From contig NZ_CP092968.1 of the NCBI RefSeq assembly GCF_027571405.1, forward strand, positions 1,302,001 through 1,366,000: 64,000 bases of DNA, read 5' to 3'. Origin of the DNA: Methylocystis parvus OBBP. Its GTDB lineage: Bacteria > Pseudomonadota > Alphaproteobacteria > Rhizobiales > Beijerinckiaceae. Below the pieces are notes generated by a model that was given only the letters and a program-made list of their open reading frames with translations, ran no database searches and was not told the DNA's origin. Position numbers and translations under genes: made by a program. This document shows, one piece after another, positions 11,379 through 20,036 of this stretch (its first letter is position 1; every line of letters begins with the position of its first letter).

Positions 11379-12788
11379 CTATGCGCGCCCGCGATCGTCA
11401 GGTTCCGCATGGCCGACGATCCGCGAAATCGCCGGAAATTCCTCGCGCACGCGGCGCTCGAGCGCGTCCACAGCCTCATGCATGGTCGCGACCGATGCGT
11501 TTGGATCGACGGCGCAATGATAATGCACGATCAGCCCGCCCGCCGTTTCCCGGACGCGGACGTCGTGGATATCGGCGACGTCGCCCGTCCGCTCGCGGAA
11601 ACGATCCAGGGCGTCGGCGATCTCCCGCGCCAGCTCCGGCTTTGCGTCGCAGCCGATCAGCACATGCGGCGACAGAGGCTCCATATGCGTATCGATCTCC
11701 ACATCCGCGCCGAATTCATCGCGGATGGCGTTCTCGAAATCCGTGGCGATAGCGTGAGCGCGGCCGAGGGGCATCGCCCCGTCAAGTTCAAGGTCGATCC
11801 CGATGGAGAGCGTCTCGCCGACCTGCTGAGCGACGACATGATGGGCGGTGACATGACGGCGCGCCGCGACGAGCATGATGCGCTCCACGACAGTCTCGTC
11901 GTCGAGCGCGCGCGCATCGACGGTGATCGTGATGCGCGCATGGGGAGCGACTGCGAGAATCGCCGCCGACACGCCCGCCTTGATGCGCGCGGCCTGCTCC
12001 ACGCGAAGCGTTCGCGCGACCGCAATCGTCGCGTCGCCGATAACCTCCGCGCCCGCGCTGCGCAGACGCAATTCGTCGAGCGCGATCACGCCCGGCGCCT
12101 CGAGAATGGCGCGCGCGATTTCGGGAGCAATATCCCGCGGCGCGGCGTCGAGCAGCGTGCCGATCGTGCGGCGGCCGAGCCGATAGCCCGCGATGGCGAT
12201 AAAAGCCGCAACGCCGAAAGAGGCGAGCGCGTCGCCTTGCGGAAAGCCGAAACGCACGGCGGCGACTCCGATGAGCGCGAGGACGGAGGAGACGAGGTCG
12301 CTCGCGAAATGCATGGCGTCCGCCGCAAGCGCGTCGCTGCGCTCCGCTTTGGCGATGTCGGCCAATTGGCGCGTTCGCACGAAGTCGACCAGTATGGATA
12401 CGGTCAGCACGCCATAGGCCGGCCAGCCTGCGTCGATCTCGATATTTGCTTCGCCCAGCCGCCTGATCGCCTCGCCCACGACGATGAGCGCGAGGCCGAA
12501 GAGCAGGCCTGTCTCGACAAGCGCGGCGAGCGCCTCATATTTTCCATGACCGTAATGATGTTCGTCGTCGGCCGGCTTTTCCGCCTCCCGCACGGCGAAA
12601 TAGGTCAGGACCGTCGCCCCCGTGTCGACAAAGGCGTGCCCGGCCTCCGAGAGCAGCGCCAGGGACCCCGACCAGAGCCCCGCGGCGAGTTTTGCGACCG
12701 CAAGGAAGGCGCTCGCGGCGATCGAGGCCTTTGCTGCGGCGATTTTGCGGCTGGCGCCGTCGGGGTGCAGCGCGCGCGTCTCGGTCAT
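11379..12788 (-). CDS. Cation diffusion facilitator transporter with three tandem cytosolic domains
   Basis: A CDF-family divalent-cation (Zn/Fe/Co/Ni) exporter in the inner membrane. Residues 20-215 hold six membrane segments and both metal sites: HAFVD (His51, Asp55) and HFASD (His160, Asp164), plus the HHYGHGKYE loop. At 469 aa it is longer than the usual 300 or so. The extra length is C-terminal: three ferredoxin-like ZT-dimer-type units are visible at about 218-291, 298-371 and 385-463, the first ending TITVDA and the last two ending HMEP and HAEP. Metal specificity cannot be read from the sequence. Confidence 0.92.
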   Translation of the reverse strand: MTETRALHPDGASRKIAAAKASIAASAFLAVAKLAAGLWSGSLALLSEAGHAFVDTGATVLTYFAVREAEKPADDEHHYGHGKYEALAALVETGLLFGLALIVVGEAIRRLGEANIEIDAGWPAYGVLTVSILVDFVRTRQLADIAKAERSDALAADAMHFASDLVSSVLALIGVAAVRFGFPQGDALASFGVAAFIAIAGYRLGRRTIGTLLDAAPRDIAPEIARAILEAPGVIALDELRLRSAGAEVIGDATIAVARTLRVEQAARIKAGVSAAILAVAPHARITITVDARALDDETVVERIMLVAARRHVTAHHVVAQQVGETLSIGIDLELDGAMPLGRAHAIATDFENAIRDEFGADVEIDTHMEPLSPHVLIGCDAKPELAREIADALDRFRERTGDVADIHDVRVRETAGGLIVHYHCAVDPNASVATMHEAVDALERRVREEFPAISRIVGHAEPDDRGRA

Positions 12789-12954
12789 GTGGCCTTGTCC
12801 GGAACGATTGACGGGGACTGCGTAGCAAGAGCGGAAAGCGACGGCAATGCTTTGCTTCCGGCCGGCGGCATTCAGCGTTCGACGGCTTCAAGAGCGCGTG
12901 CGGTACGCTACATTCGAGGCCTTGGGAAAGTTTGCTCATTCAGGGGAGCGTCAG

Positions 12955-13395
12955 GTGAAATATCTGCATACGATGATCCGGGTCGGCGATCTCGATCGTT
13001 CGCTGCATTTTTTCTGCGATATTCTCGGACTGAAGGAAGTGCGCCGCACAGAGAACGAAAAGGGGCGCTATACGCTTGTCTATCTTGCGGCGCCCGCGGA
13101 TCTCGCCGGGGCCGCGCAGAGCGGCGCGCCGACGATCGAGCTGACTTATAATTGGGACGAACGCGAATATGCGGGCGGCCGCAATTTCGGCCATCTGGCC
13201 TTCGCCGTGGACAATATTTACGAGGTCTGCGACCGGCTTCAGAAAGCCGGCGTAACCATCAATCGTCCGCCGCGTGACGGCCATATGGCTTTTGTGCGGA
13301 CGCCGGACGCGATTTCCATCGAGCTTCTGCAAGAGGGCGAACCGCTCGAACCCGCCGAACCATGGGCGTCGGCTCAGAATGTCGGAGCGTGGTGA
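12955..13395 (+). CDS. gloA: Lactoylglutathione lyase (glyoxalase I)
   Basis: Converts the methylglyoxal-glutathione hemithioacetal to S-lactoylglutathione. The 146-residue protein has the four metal ligands of the two-module glyoxalase I fold: His5, Glu62, His80 and Glu123. Typical motifs are [14 protein letters not shown] and [13 protein letters not shown] [11 protein letters not shown]. An open frame extends upstream to 12847, but homology begins at the GTG at 12955, which has an AGGGGAG site about 9 nt before it. Confidence 0.96.
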   Translation: MKYLHTMIRVGDLDRSLHFFCDILGLKEVRRTENEKGRYTLVYLAAPADLAGAAQSGAPTIELTYNWDEREYAGGRNFGHLAFAVDNIYEVCDRLQKAGVTINRPPRDGHMAFVRTPDAISIELLQEGEPLEPAEPWASAQNVGAW

Positions 13396-13839
13396 CGCTC
13401 TAGCAAGCGGCGGCCGCTGCGCTGCACAACGCGGCATTCTGCATCTTAACTGTGCAGACGCAGCGAAGAAATTTTCTACGAGGCTTGAAACTCTGGCCAG
13501 AGTGGCGCGTTGGAACCATATGGAGGCGCCGCACGGGCGCGCGGCCTCTCCTTTACGTAAAATCGTATTTGCGTGTCGTCACACCCGGTCATGGGCGAGA
13601 GATAGCGCAGACAGCGTGCGTTAGGAGCCGCGATCCGCTTCGCCTCGGCGCAACGGTTCGCGGCTCGATCGACGCGCCCCGAGCCGAAAGGCTCGCATTT
13701 TAGACGCCGATAGCGGTTCATCGTTGGTTCAGTCGACGCCGCCATAATTCTATGGCCATGTGCGCCGAGCTCCAACGCAAGGACGGCGCGACACAAGAAG
13801 AGGTAAAGGGCTGAAACAAGAAAGAAAGCGGAGGATGCC
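13396..13839 (+). other. Intergenic region with several strong hairpins, possible ncRNA
   Basis: There is no convincing coding region in these 444 nt. The sequence carries an 11-bp stem with one bulged A (13416-13426 with 13453-13464), a perfect 9-bp stem (13625-13633 with 13658-13666), and a compact GAGCC-GAAA-GGCTC hairpin at 13681-13694 followed by gcatttta. The first stem could end the gloA transcript. The last two could be the 3' part of a small RNA or a leader of the downstream gene. Confidence 0.45.
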
Positions 13840-14196
13840 ATGCTGGTGACGGATATGATCCATTCCTGCTCCAATGAGATGGTCGCCCAGGCTGCGCTGA
13901 AGTGCATCGGGGGCCGCTTCGCCGAGCGCGTCCATCTGGCCGCGCAAGGCAAGGGCTTGAGCGTCGGCAGGTTCGTATCGGTCATTGTCCGCGACTTCGC
14001 CCGCCGCGCGGACGAAAATGTCCGCGAGGCGCTGCGCGAACGCATCACCGGCGACGACCAGCCGCTCCTGAAAGGCCTCCGCGCCGTGCTCGAGCCGGCG
14101 CTCGAAGACGGGGCGCTGTTTATCGACGACGAGATCGTTCTCGGTCGGCCATTTCCGGCGGAGCTGAGCTGCGCGGGCATCCATCAGTATCAGTAG
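13840..14196 (+). CDS. Hypothetical protein, 118 aa
   Basis: I do not recognise this family. The ATG at 13840 is preceded by a strong GCGGAGG site with a 5 nt spacer, and a terminator follows the stop, which together support a real gene. The protein is soluble, with no signal peptide, and mixed charge (SCSNEMVAQAALKCIGGRF at the start, then an Arg/Glu-rich middle and acidic LEDGALFIDDE). It has three cysteines near the N-terminus and C-terminus. Reading frames on the other strand lack a comparable ribosome-binding site. Confidence 0.65.
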   Translation: MLVTDMIHSCSNEMVAQAALKCIGGRFAERVHLAAQGKGLSVGRFVSVIVRDFARRADENVREALRERITGDDQPLLKGLRAVLEPALEDGALFIDDEIVLGRPFPAELSCAGIHQYQ

Positions 14197-14217
14197 AAGC
14201 GTCACTGCTTCACGCAA

Positions 14218-14258
14218 GAAAGGCGACATCGCGCGGCGGTGTCGCTTTTCTGCTTTTT
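14218..14258 (+). terminator. Rho-independent terminator
   Basis: A GCGACA/TGTCGC stem extended by A-T pairs (left arm about 14218-14228, right arm about 14239-14250) is followed by cttttctgcttttt. It lies between the 118-aa protein gene and the DedA gene. Confidence 0.7.
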
Positions 14259-14292
14259 GCGCCTATGTTCGGCAACAGCGAGGTCGCGGCGA

Positions 14293-14937
14293 ATGGCGCA
14301 TTTTTTCGATCAGGCGCAGATTGCGACTCTACTTTCCGCTTACGGCTATTGGGCCATCTTCATCGTCGTCGCGCTTGAAAGCTCCGGACTTCCCCTCCCC
14401 GGCGAAACCATGCTGGTCGGCGCGGCGATCTATGCGCGCCTTTCCGGCGCGCTCGCGATCGAGGCGATCGTCTTCGCCGCCGCCGCCGGCGCCATTGTCG
14501 GCGACAATATCGGCTATTGGATCGGCCGCGAATTCGGCTACCGCTTTCTGGAGCGACATGGCTGGCGCGTCGGTCTCGGCGCGGAGAAGCTGCGGCTGGG
14601 GCAATATCTCTTCTACAAATGGGGCGGCGCGATCGTTTTCTTCGGCCGCTTCATCGCGCTGCTTCGCATCCTCGCGGCGCTTCTCGCCGGGGCGAACCGC
14701 CTCCCCGCCGGACGCTTCTTTTTCTATAACGCGGCGGGCGGCGTCGTCTGGGCGCTGGTCTTCGGGCTCGGCGCCTATTGGCTGACGGCGACCTTCCAGA
14801 AGATCGAGGGGCCCATCGCGACTGCGGGCGCCTTGTGCGGGCTCTTCGCCGTCTTCCTGCTGTGGCGCTATTACAAGGCCAATGAAGCGCGGCTGCTGCG
14901 CGAGGCCGACGAGGTGCTCTCCCAACGGCGGCGTTAG
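14293..14937 (+). CDS. DedA-family membrane protein
   Basis: A 214-residue inner-membrane protein of the DedA/VTT family, members of which flip undecaprenyl phosphate or phospholipids and support envelope integrity. The hallmark ESSGLPLPGETMLVGAA is at about residues 29-45, followed by GDNIGYWIGREFG and the later FFGRFIALLRILAALLAG, both family signatures. The frame opens earlier at 14239, but MAHFFDQAQ at 14293 is the natural start. Its last 4 nt overlap the end of the convergent DUF2244 gene. Confidence 0.93.
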   Translation: MAHFFDQAQIATLLSAYGYWAIFIVVALESSGLPLPGETMLVGAAIYARLSGALAIEAIVFAAAAGAIVGDNIGYWIGREFGYRFLERHGWRVGLGAEKLRLGQYLFYKWGGAIVFFGRFIALLRILAALLAGANRLPAGRFFFYNAAGGVVWALVFGLGAYWLTATFQKIEGPIATAGALCGLFAVFLLWRYYKANEARLLREADEVLSQRRR

Positions 14938-15425
14938 CTGAAACGCGGGCCCCGGCGCGCAGTGGCGAGCGCTCGGCTCAGCTCCTTTACGAGATCGGCT
15001 TTCTGCTGCGGACCGAGAAAAGCGCCGATTTCGATCGCCTCGCCGCGCGCGATCAGCGCGACGCTCATCGTGCCGAATTCCTCATGGACCTTCTGCTCCA
15101 GCCGCACCCAGGAGGGATTGAAGCGCCATTCGCGACGGCCCCCGCCCGCGCCGACCCTCGCGAATATCAGCTCGAGCGGCGTGACGTCGAGCGTCTCATA
15201 GGCGCGGGCGTCGCGAAAGCTGATGCGAAAGACGACGTAAAGCGCGAGCGCGTCGAGCCCCATGAACCCCGCGACCGGCCAAGCGCCCATCACCAGAAAC
15301 GGGATAGCGAAGATCGCCTGAGCGAGGCAGAAGGCGACGATGAAGAGATAGAAGGCGCGCGGAGACATGGAGCGATGCGGCGACAGCCGCGTCGAATAAA
15401 TCGGTTCGTCAAACGGCTCCAGCAT
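14934..15425 (-). CDS. DUF2244-family membrane protein
   Basis: A 163-residue protein with two adjacent membrane segments near residues 25-70 (LFIVAFCLAQAIFAIPFLVM and GFMGLDALALYVVF) and a C-terminal domain ending with a conserved RGEAIEIGAFLGPQQK. This fits DUF2244, an uncharacterised proteobacterial family sometimes found near nth or respiratory genes. The frame opens at 15596, inside the divergent nth gene, but MLEPFDEPIYS at 15425 is the expected N-terminus. It is divergent from nth with a 61 nt gap. Confidence 0.85.
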   Translation of the reverse strand: MLEPFDEPIYSTRLSPHRSMSPRAFYLFIVAFCLAQAIFAIPFLVMGAWPVAGFMGLDALALYVVFRISFRDARAYETLDVTPLELIFARVGAGGGRREWRFNPSWVRLEQKVHEEFGTMSVALIARGEAIEIGAFLGPQQKADLVKELSRALATARRGPRFS

Positions 15426-15486
15426 CGTCACCAACTTGGGCTGAACAGCGCTTTCGTCCTTTCGAACCAAAAGATATAACGCGCAA

Positions 15487-16179
15487 ATGGCCGGAAGAAA
15501 CAGCGCAAATCCACGTAAGCCCCCAGGCAAAAAACGGGTCTCGGCGGCCGACGCCGCCCGGATCGAACAAATTTTCGCCCGGCTCGCGGCGTCCAACCCG
15601 GAGCCGAAGGGCGAGCTTTTCTACATCAACCCCTATACTTTGCTTGTCGCCGTCGTCCTCTCCGCTCAGGCCACCGACGCGGGCGTCAACAAGGCGACGC
15701 CGGCTTTGTTCGCGCAGGCGGACACGCCGGAAAAGATGGTCGCGCTCGGCGAAGACCGGGTGCGCGAGGCGATCAAGACCATCGGCCTGTTCCGCACCAA
15801 GGCGAAGAATGTCGTCGCGCTTTCGCAATTACTGATCGAGCGCCATGGCGGCGAGGTCCCGCGGAATCGTGAAGCGCTGATCGCCCTGCCAGGCGTCGGC
15901 CGAAAGACGGCCAATGTCGTGCTTAACATCGCCTTCGGCCAGCCGACCATCGCCGTCGACACCCACATCTTCCGCGTTTCGAACCGCCTGCCTATCGCAA
16001 AGGGCAAAACGCCGGACGCCGTTGAGAAGGGGTTAGAGGCGGTCATTCCGGAAAAGTATCTGCTGCACGCGCATCACTGGCTGATCCTGCATGGAAGATA
16101 CATCTGCAAGGCGCGCAAGCCCGAATGCGGGCGGTGCGTGCTGTATGAGCTATGCAGATTCAAGGATAAAACGGCGTAA
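15487..16179 (+). CDS. nth: Endonuclease III
   Basis: A base-excision-repair DNA glycosylase/AP lyase that removes oxidised pyrimidines. The helix-hairpin-helix is LPGVGRKTANVVL with catalytic Lys140, and catalytic Asp158 is in VDTHIFRV. The [4Fe-4S] cluster cysteines are at 207, 214, 217 and 223 (C-X6-C-X2-C-X5-C). Length is 230 aa, with a basic N-terminal extension of about 20 residues. The ATG at 15487 starts the frame. It converges on recN, with a palindromic repeat between them. Confidence 0.97.
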   Translation: MAGRNSANPRKPPGKKRVSAADAARIEQIFARLAASNPEPKGELFYINPYTLLVAVVLSAQATDAGVNKATPALFAQADTPEKMVALGEDRVREAIKTIGLFRTKAKNVVALSQLLIERHGGEVPRNREALIALPGVGRKTANVVLNIAFGQPTIAVDTHIFRVSNRLPIAKGKTPDAVEKGLEAVIPEKYLLHAHHWLILHGRYICKARKPECGRCVLYELCRFKDKTA

Positions 16180-16197
16180 CGGCCGGAGGATGTCTCT

Positions 16198-16232
16198 CCC
16201 GTCATTGCGAGCGAAGCGAAGTAATGACGGGG
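16198..16232. repeat. Dispersed palindromic repeat, type B short copy
   Basis: The arms cccgtcatt and aatgacggg enclose gcgagcgaagcgaagt. This is a short form of the element also found at 28894-28978 and 51822-51901. It lies between the convergent nth and recN genes. Confidence 0.8.
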
Positions 16233-16238
16233 ATTGAT

Positions 16239-17915
16239 CTACCCCGCTCCCTCCAATAGCCGCATCGCCGCGGCGCGGGCTTCGTCGGTGATCGCGGCGC
16301 CGGACAGCATTCGCGCGATCTCTTCTCGGCGCTCCTCCTCCGCCAGCACGGCGACGCTCGTCGCGACGCGCTTGTCCTTGCCTTTGCTCGAGGCGCTCTT
16401 GCTGATGCGCAGGTGACGCAAGGCGCAGGCGGCGACTTGCGGAGCGTGGGTGACCGCGAGCACCTGGGCGCGTTTGGCGAGTCGGGCGAGGCGCTGGCCG
16501 ATGGCGTCCGCTACGGCGCCGCCGACGCCGGTGTCGATCTCGTCGAACACCAGAGTCGGCGCGGAGCCGCGATCGGCCAGCACCACTTTCAAAGCCAGCA
16601 TGAAGCGCGCGAGTTCGCCGCCGGACGCGACCTTGGTGAGCGGGCCGGGACGCGAGCCGGGATTGGTCTGCACCCAGAATTCGACGCGATCGATCCCTTC
16701 CGCGCCGCCGCTCTCGGGATCGCTCGTCAGCTGGGTCGAGAAATGCGCGCCTTCGAGTTTCAAGGGCTTCAATTCCGCGTCGACAAGCGCATCGAGCTTC
16801 CTCGCCGCCTTTTTGCGCGCCTCCGAAAGAGCGCGCGCCGCGGCGCCATAGCCGGCCCTGGCCGCGTCCAGCTCCTTCCCGAGCTTTGCGAGATGCGCTT
16901 CCGACGCGTCCAGCGCGGCGATGTCGTCGGCGAATTTTTCCGCGAGCTTGGGCAGCTCCTGTACGCTCACCTGATATTTGCGCGCGGCCCCGCGCAAAGC
17001 GAAAAGCCGCTCCTCGACGCGCTCCAGTTCGGCCGGATCGAAGCGCGTCTCGGCGAGCGCCTGCTCCAGCGCCTGCTCGGCGAGCGAGAGCGCATCCACC
17101 GCCTGCGCCAGCGCCTTTGCGGGCGGCTCCATGATTTGTGGAGACTGCGTCACGCGCCGCTCGAAACGCCGCGCGGCGTGGCCGATTTCCACCGCCGGCG
17201 CGCGGTCGTCCGCGAAGACGGCGAGGGCGTCGCGAATGTCGGTCGCGACCTTCTCTGCGCGCTGCATGAACAGGCGCCGCTCCGCGAGCGCCTCCTCTTC
17301 GCCCGCTTCCGGCGCGAGCTTGGTCAGCTCCTCATGCGCGTGACGCAGATAATCGGCGTCGGCGCGCGCCTTGGCGATGCGCGCTTCCTCCCCTTGCAAA
17401 GCGCGCCGCGCCGCCTGCCAGGCTCCGTATTTCGCGCGCACCTCGTTCGCCTGCGCCTGCAGACCGCCATGAGCGTCGACCAAAGCGCGATGCGCGGAAG
17501 GATCGACCAGCGCGCGGTCGTCATGCTGGCAATGAATCTCGACCAGTTCGCGCCCGATGGCGCGCAGCGCCTGCGCCGTCGCGGGCTGGTCGTTGACGAA
17601 GGCGCGCGTTCGCCCGTCCGACGCCTGCACGCGGCGCAGCACCATCTCATCCTCGCTGGCGAGGCCGAATTCGCGCGCGGCGAGATGGGCGGGATGATCG
17701 AGGGCGAGATCGAAAACCGCCGTCACCTGACCCTGCTCGCAACCCGCGCGCACGAGCGACGCGTCGCCGCGCCCGCCGAGCGCCAGCACGAAGGCGTCGA
17801 GAAGGATGGATTTGCCGGCGCCGGTCTCGCCGGTGAGCGTCGTCAGCCCCTGCCCGAAATCGAGATCGAGCGCGTCGATGAGCACGATGTCGCGAATGGA
17901 CAGACGAACCAGCAT
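16239..17915 (-). CDS. recN: DNA repair protein RecN
   Basis: An SMC-like ATPase that acts in double-strand-break repair. The N-terminal Walker A is GETGAGKS (residues 29-36), a long coiled-coil region fills roughly 150-370, and the C-terminal half has SGGELARFMLALK (ABC signature) and LVFDEIDTGVGG (Walker B and D-loop). Length is 558 aa. The frame opens at 17951, but MLVRLSIRDIVLID at 17915 is the family N-terminus. It follows bamD and the hydrolase region at the far end of the dcw block, as in many alphaproteobacteria. Confidence 0.97.
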   Translation of the reverse strand: MLVRLSIRDIVLIDALDLDFGQGLTTLTGETGAGKSILLDAFVLALGGRGDASLVRAGCEQGQVTAVFDLALDHPAHLAAREFGLASEDEMVLRRVQASDGRTRAFVNDQPATAQALRAIGRELVEIHCQHDDRALVDPSAHRALVDAHGGLQAQANEVRAKYGAWQAARRALQGEEARIAKARADADYLRHAHEELTKLAPEAGEEEALAERRLFMQRAEKVATDIRDALAVFADDRAPAVEIGHAARRFERRVTQSPQIMEPPAKALAQAVDALSLAEQALEQALAETRFDPAELERVEERLFALRGAARKYQVSVQELPKLAEKFADDIAALDASEAHLAKLGKELDAARAGYGAAARALSEARKKAARKLDALVDAELKPLKLEGAHFSTQLTSDPESGGAEGIDRVEFWVQTNPGSRPGPLTKVASGGELARFMLALKVVLADRGSAPTLVFDEIDTGVGGAVADAIGQRLARLAKRAQVLAVTHAPQVAACALRHLRISKSASSKGKDKRVATSVAVLAEEERREEIARMLSGAAITDEARAAAMRLLEGAG

Positions 17916-18046
17916 ACGCTCGACTTTATCGCTTCGGCGCGACCGTCGCATGCAACGGCTGAGCGGCGGCGCCGTTATCCTGTGGACGAGCGCGCGCCGG
18001 CGGGTTGGAACGCGAGCGCCGATTCGCGCTCTTCGGGAGGTTGGGC

Positions 18047-18937
18047 ATGGCCGAGGACGAAATCAACGAGATTCGCGCGCTGTTATCCGCAAAGCCGCGG
18101 CCGGTCGGCTGGGGCGAGCGCCGCGCGCGGATCGAGGAGGTCGGAAGCGTCTGGCCCGTCGCCGACGACATTTTGCTCGCGCCGGCCGAGGTCGACGGCT
18201 GCGCGGCGGAATGGTCTCTGGCGCCCGGCGCGGATCCGTCGCGCGTCCTGCTCTTTTTCCACGGCGGCGGCTATTGCTCGGGCTCGATCGTCAGCCATCG
18301 GCGCATGGTCACCGAGGCCGGCCGGGCCGCGAGGGCCCGCACGCTCGCCCTCGCCTTTCGGCTCGCGCCGGAACATCCTTTCCCAGCTGCTTATGACGAC
18401 ACGCTGGCAGCCTGGCGATATTTACGCGCGCAGGGGATCGAGGCGAACCGCATCGCAGTCGGGGGCGACAGCGCCGGCGGCGGCCTCTCCCTCGCGCTCG
18501 CTCTACGCCTGCGCGACATGGGCGAGCCTTCGCCCGGCTGTCTTTGGCTCTGCTCGCCCTGGACGGATCTCACAATGTCGGGGGATACGCTCGCGACCAA
18601 AGACGCCGTCGATCCGCTGATCCACAAGGACTATCTCGAGGAGCTCGCAAACGCCTATGTTCCGGCCGGCGTCGACCGGAAGGACCCGCGCGTCTCGCCG
18701 CTTTACGCCGATCTCGAGGGCTTGCCGCCGACGCTTGTTCAAGTCGGCTCGGCGGAAGGACTGCTCTCCGACTCGACGCGTTTTGCAGCGGCGGCCGGGG
18801 CCGCAAACGCGCCCGTCACGCTGGAAATCTGGCCGCATATGATCCATGCTTGGATGATGTGGAATGCGCGCCTCGCCGACGGAAGGCGCGCGCTTCAAAA
18901 CGCCGGCGCTTTCATTCGGGCGCGGTCGAGCGCCTGA
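18047..18937 (+). CDS. Alpha/beta hydrolase of the HSL (type IV lipase/esterase) family
   Basis: A 296-residue predicted carboxylesterase. The oxyanion-hole motif is HGGG at residues 72-75, the nucleophile elbow is GDSAGGG (Ser142), and the catalytic His is probably His267 in HMIHAW. The acid is Glu237 or Asp242 in GSAEGLLSDS. There is no signal peptide, so it is probably cytoplasmic, and its substrate is unknown. A CGGGAGG site about 6 nt before the ATG at 18047 fixes the start over the longer frame from 18005. It is divergent from recN and convergent with bamD. Confidence 0.93.
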   Translation: MAEDEINEIRALLSAKPRPVGWGERRARIEEVGSVWPVADDILLAPAEVDGCAAEWSLAPGADPSRVLLFFHGGGYCSGSIVSHRRMVTEAGRAARARTLALAFRLAPEHPFPAAYDDTLAAWRYLRAQGIEANRIAVGGDSAGGGLSLALALRLRDMGEPSPGCLWLCSPWTDLTMSGDTLATKDAVDPLIHKDYLEELANAYVPAGVDRKDPRVSPLYADLEGLPPTLVQVGSAEGLLSDSTRFAAAAGAANAPVTLEIWPHMIHAWMMWNARLADGRRALQNAGAFIRARSSA

Positions 18938-18964
18938 ATGGGATCGGGAGCGGGCGTTTCACGT

Positions 18965-19855
18965 TTAGATCGCGTGCAGCGTCTTGCCGACCTTGGAGAT
19001 CCAGGAGTCGGTATATTCGTGCGGCTCCAGACCGCCCGTCTTCAGAAGCGCATGGGCGTCCTTGTACCACTGCGAATCCGGGTAATTGTGCCCGAGGATC
19101 GCGGCCGCCGTCTGGGCTTCGTTCGAGACGCCCATCGCGAGATAGGCTTCAGTCAGGCGGTAGAGCGCCTCTTCCGTGTGGCGGGTCGTCTGATATTTGC
19201 CGAGCACGTCGTGGAAGCGATTGATTGCAGCGGGGTAGTTCTTGCGCGTCAGATAGAAGCGGCCGACCTGCATTTCCTTTGCGGCGAGCTGATCGCGGGC
19301 GACGCCTATCTTGTATTTGGCGTCGGCTACGTATTCCGAGTTCGGAAACTTCTGAACGAGCTCGGAAAAAATGCCGAGCGCCTTCTCGGCCGATGTCTGG
19401 TCGCGCATCGCGTCCGGCACCTGGTTGTAGTAGGACATGCCCGCGAGATAATAGACATAGGGCGTATCCGGAGAACTCGGATAAAGGCCGATATAACGCT
19501 GCGCCGCGGTCACCGCGTCTTCGTAATTGGGCTTCTCGTAATTCGAGAAAACCGTCATGAGCAGCGCTTTGCGCGCCCATTCGGAGCGCGGATAATTCTT
19601 GTCGACTTCGCCGAAACGCTTCGACGCCCCTTCGTAGTCCTTGGTGTGCAGCCGCGCGAGACCCTGATTGTAGAGGGTTTCCGGCGGAACGTCCGGCGTG
19701 ATCTCGGTCTTGTATTTTTCGCCGCCGCCAAAGAGGCCGAAGCCGCTCGTCAGCGAATCCATGATGTCCGCACGGGCCGGCGCCGTCGAGACGGCGAGGC
19801 CGAAAGCCGCGACGAACGCAACGGACGAGCGGAAGGAAACAGCGAAAACCGACAT
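18965..19855 (-). CDS. bamD: Outer-membrane assembly protein BamD-like
   Basis: The BamD subunit of the beta-barrel assembly machine, made of TPR-like repeats. The 296-residue product shows them: ETLYNQGLARLHTKDYEGA, then the NYPRSEWARKALLM and YPSSPDTPYVYYLAGMSYY segments typical of BamD/YfiO. It has an N-terminal signal (VAFVAAFGLAVSTAPARA-D) of signal-peptidase-I type with no lipobox. The whole protein contains no cysteine, unlike the usual lipoprotein form. The ATG at 19853-19855 is preferred over the longer frame from 19900. It follows lpxC in the dcw-lpxC-bamD-recN order. Confidence 0.9.
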   Translation of the reverse strand: MSVFAVSFRSSVAFVAAFGLAVSTAPARADIMDSLTSGFGLFGGGEKYKTEITPDVPPETLYNQGLARLHTKDYEGASKRFGEVDKNYPRSEWARKALLMTVFSNYEKPNYEDAVTAAQRYIGLYPSSPDTPYVYYLAGMSYYNQVPDAMRDQTSAEKALGIFSELVQKFPNSEYVADAKYKIGVARDQLAAKEMQVGRFYLTRKNYPAAINRFHDVLGKYQTTRHTEEALYRLTEAYLAMGVSNEAQTAAAILGHNYPDSQWYKDAHALLKTGGLEPHEYTDSWISKVGKTLHAI

Positions 19856-20036
19856 ATGAGCGCCCCTTGCGGCAAGAGCCCGGCTCCTACCGCGCTCCAA
19901 TGCCTATTAGCCTAATCCGCCAGTCCCCGCCACTCGCGGCGCCAGCCACGAGAAAAGGCCGAGCCGCGTCATCGCGGCGCTGACGGCGCGCGGCGATGGA
20001 CAATAAACGGTAAAGAAAGACTTCCTTCTGGCGAGA

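Noticed and set aside
13476..14229. Minus-strand frames opposite the 118-aa gene
   Set aside because: They have no ribosome site, and the plus-strand start has a strong one.
16413..18620. A 735-residue plus-strand frame opposite recN
   Set aside because: It is the antisense shadow of recN, and its product is Arg/Ala-rich with no domain signature.
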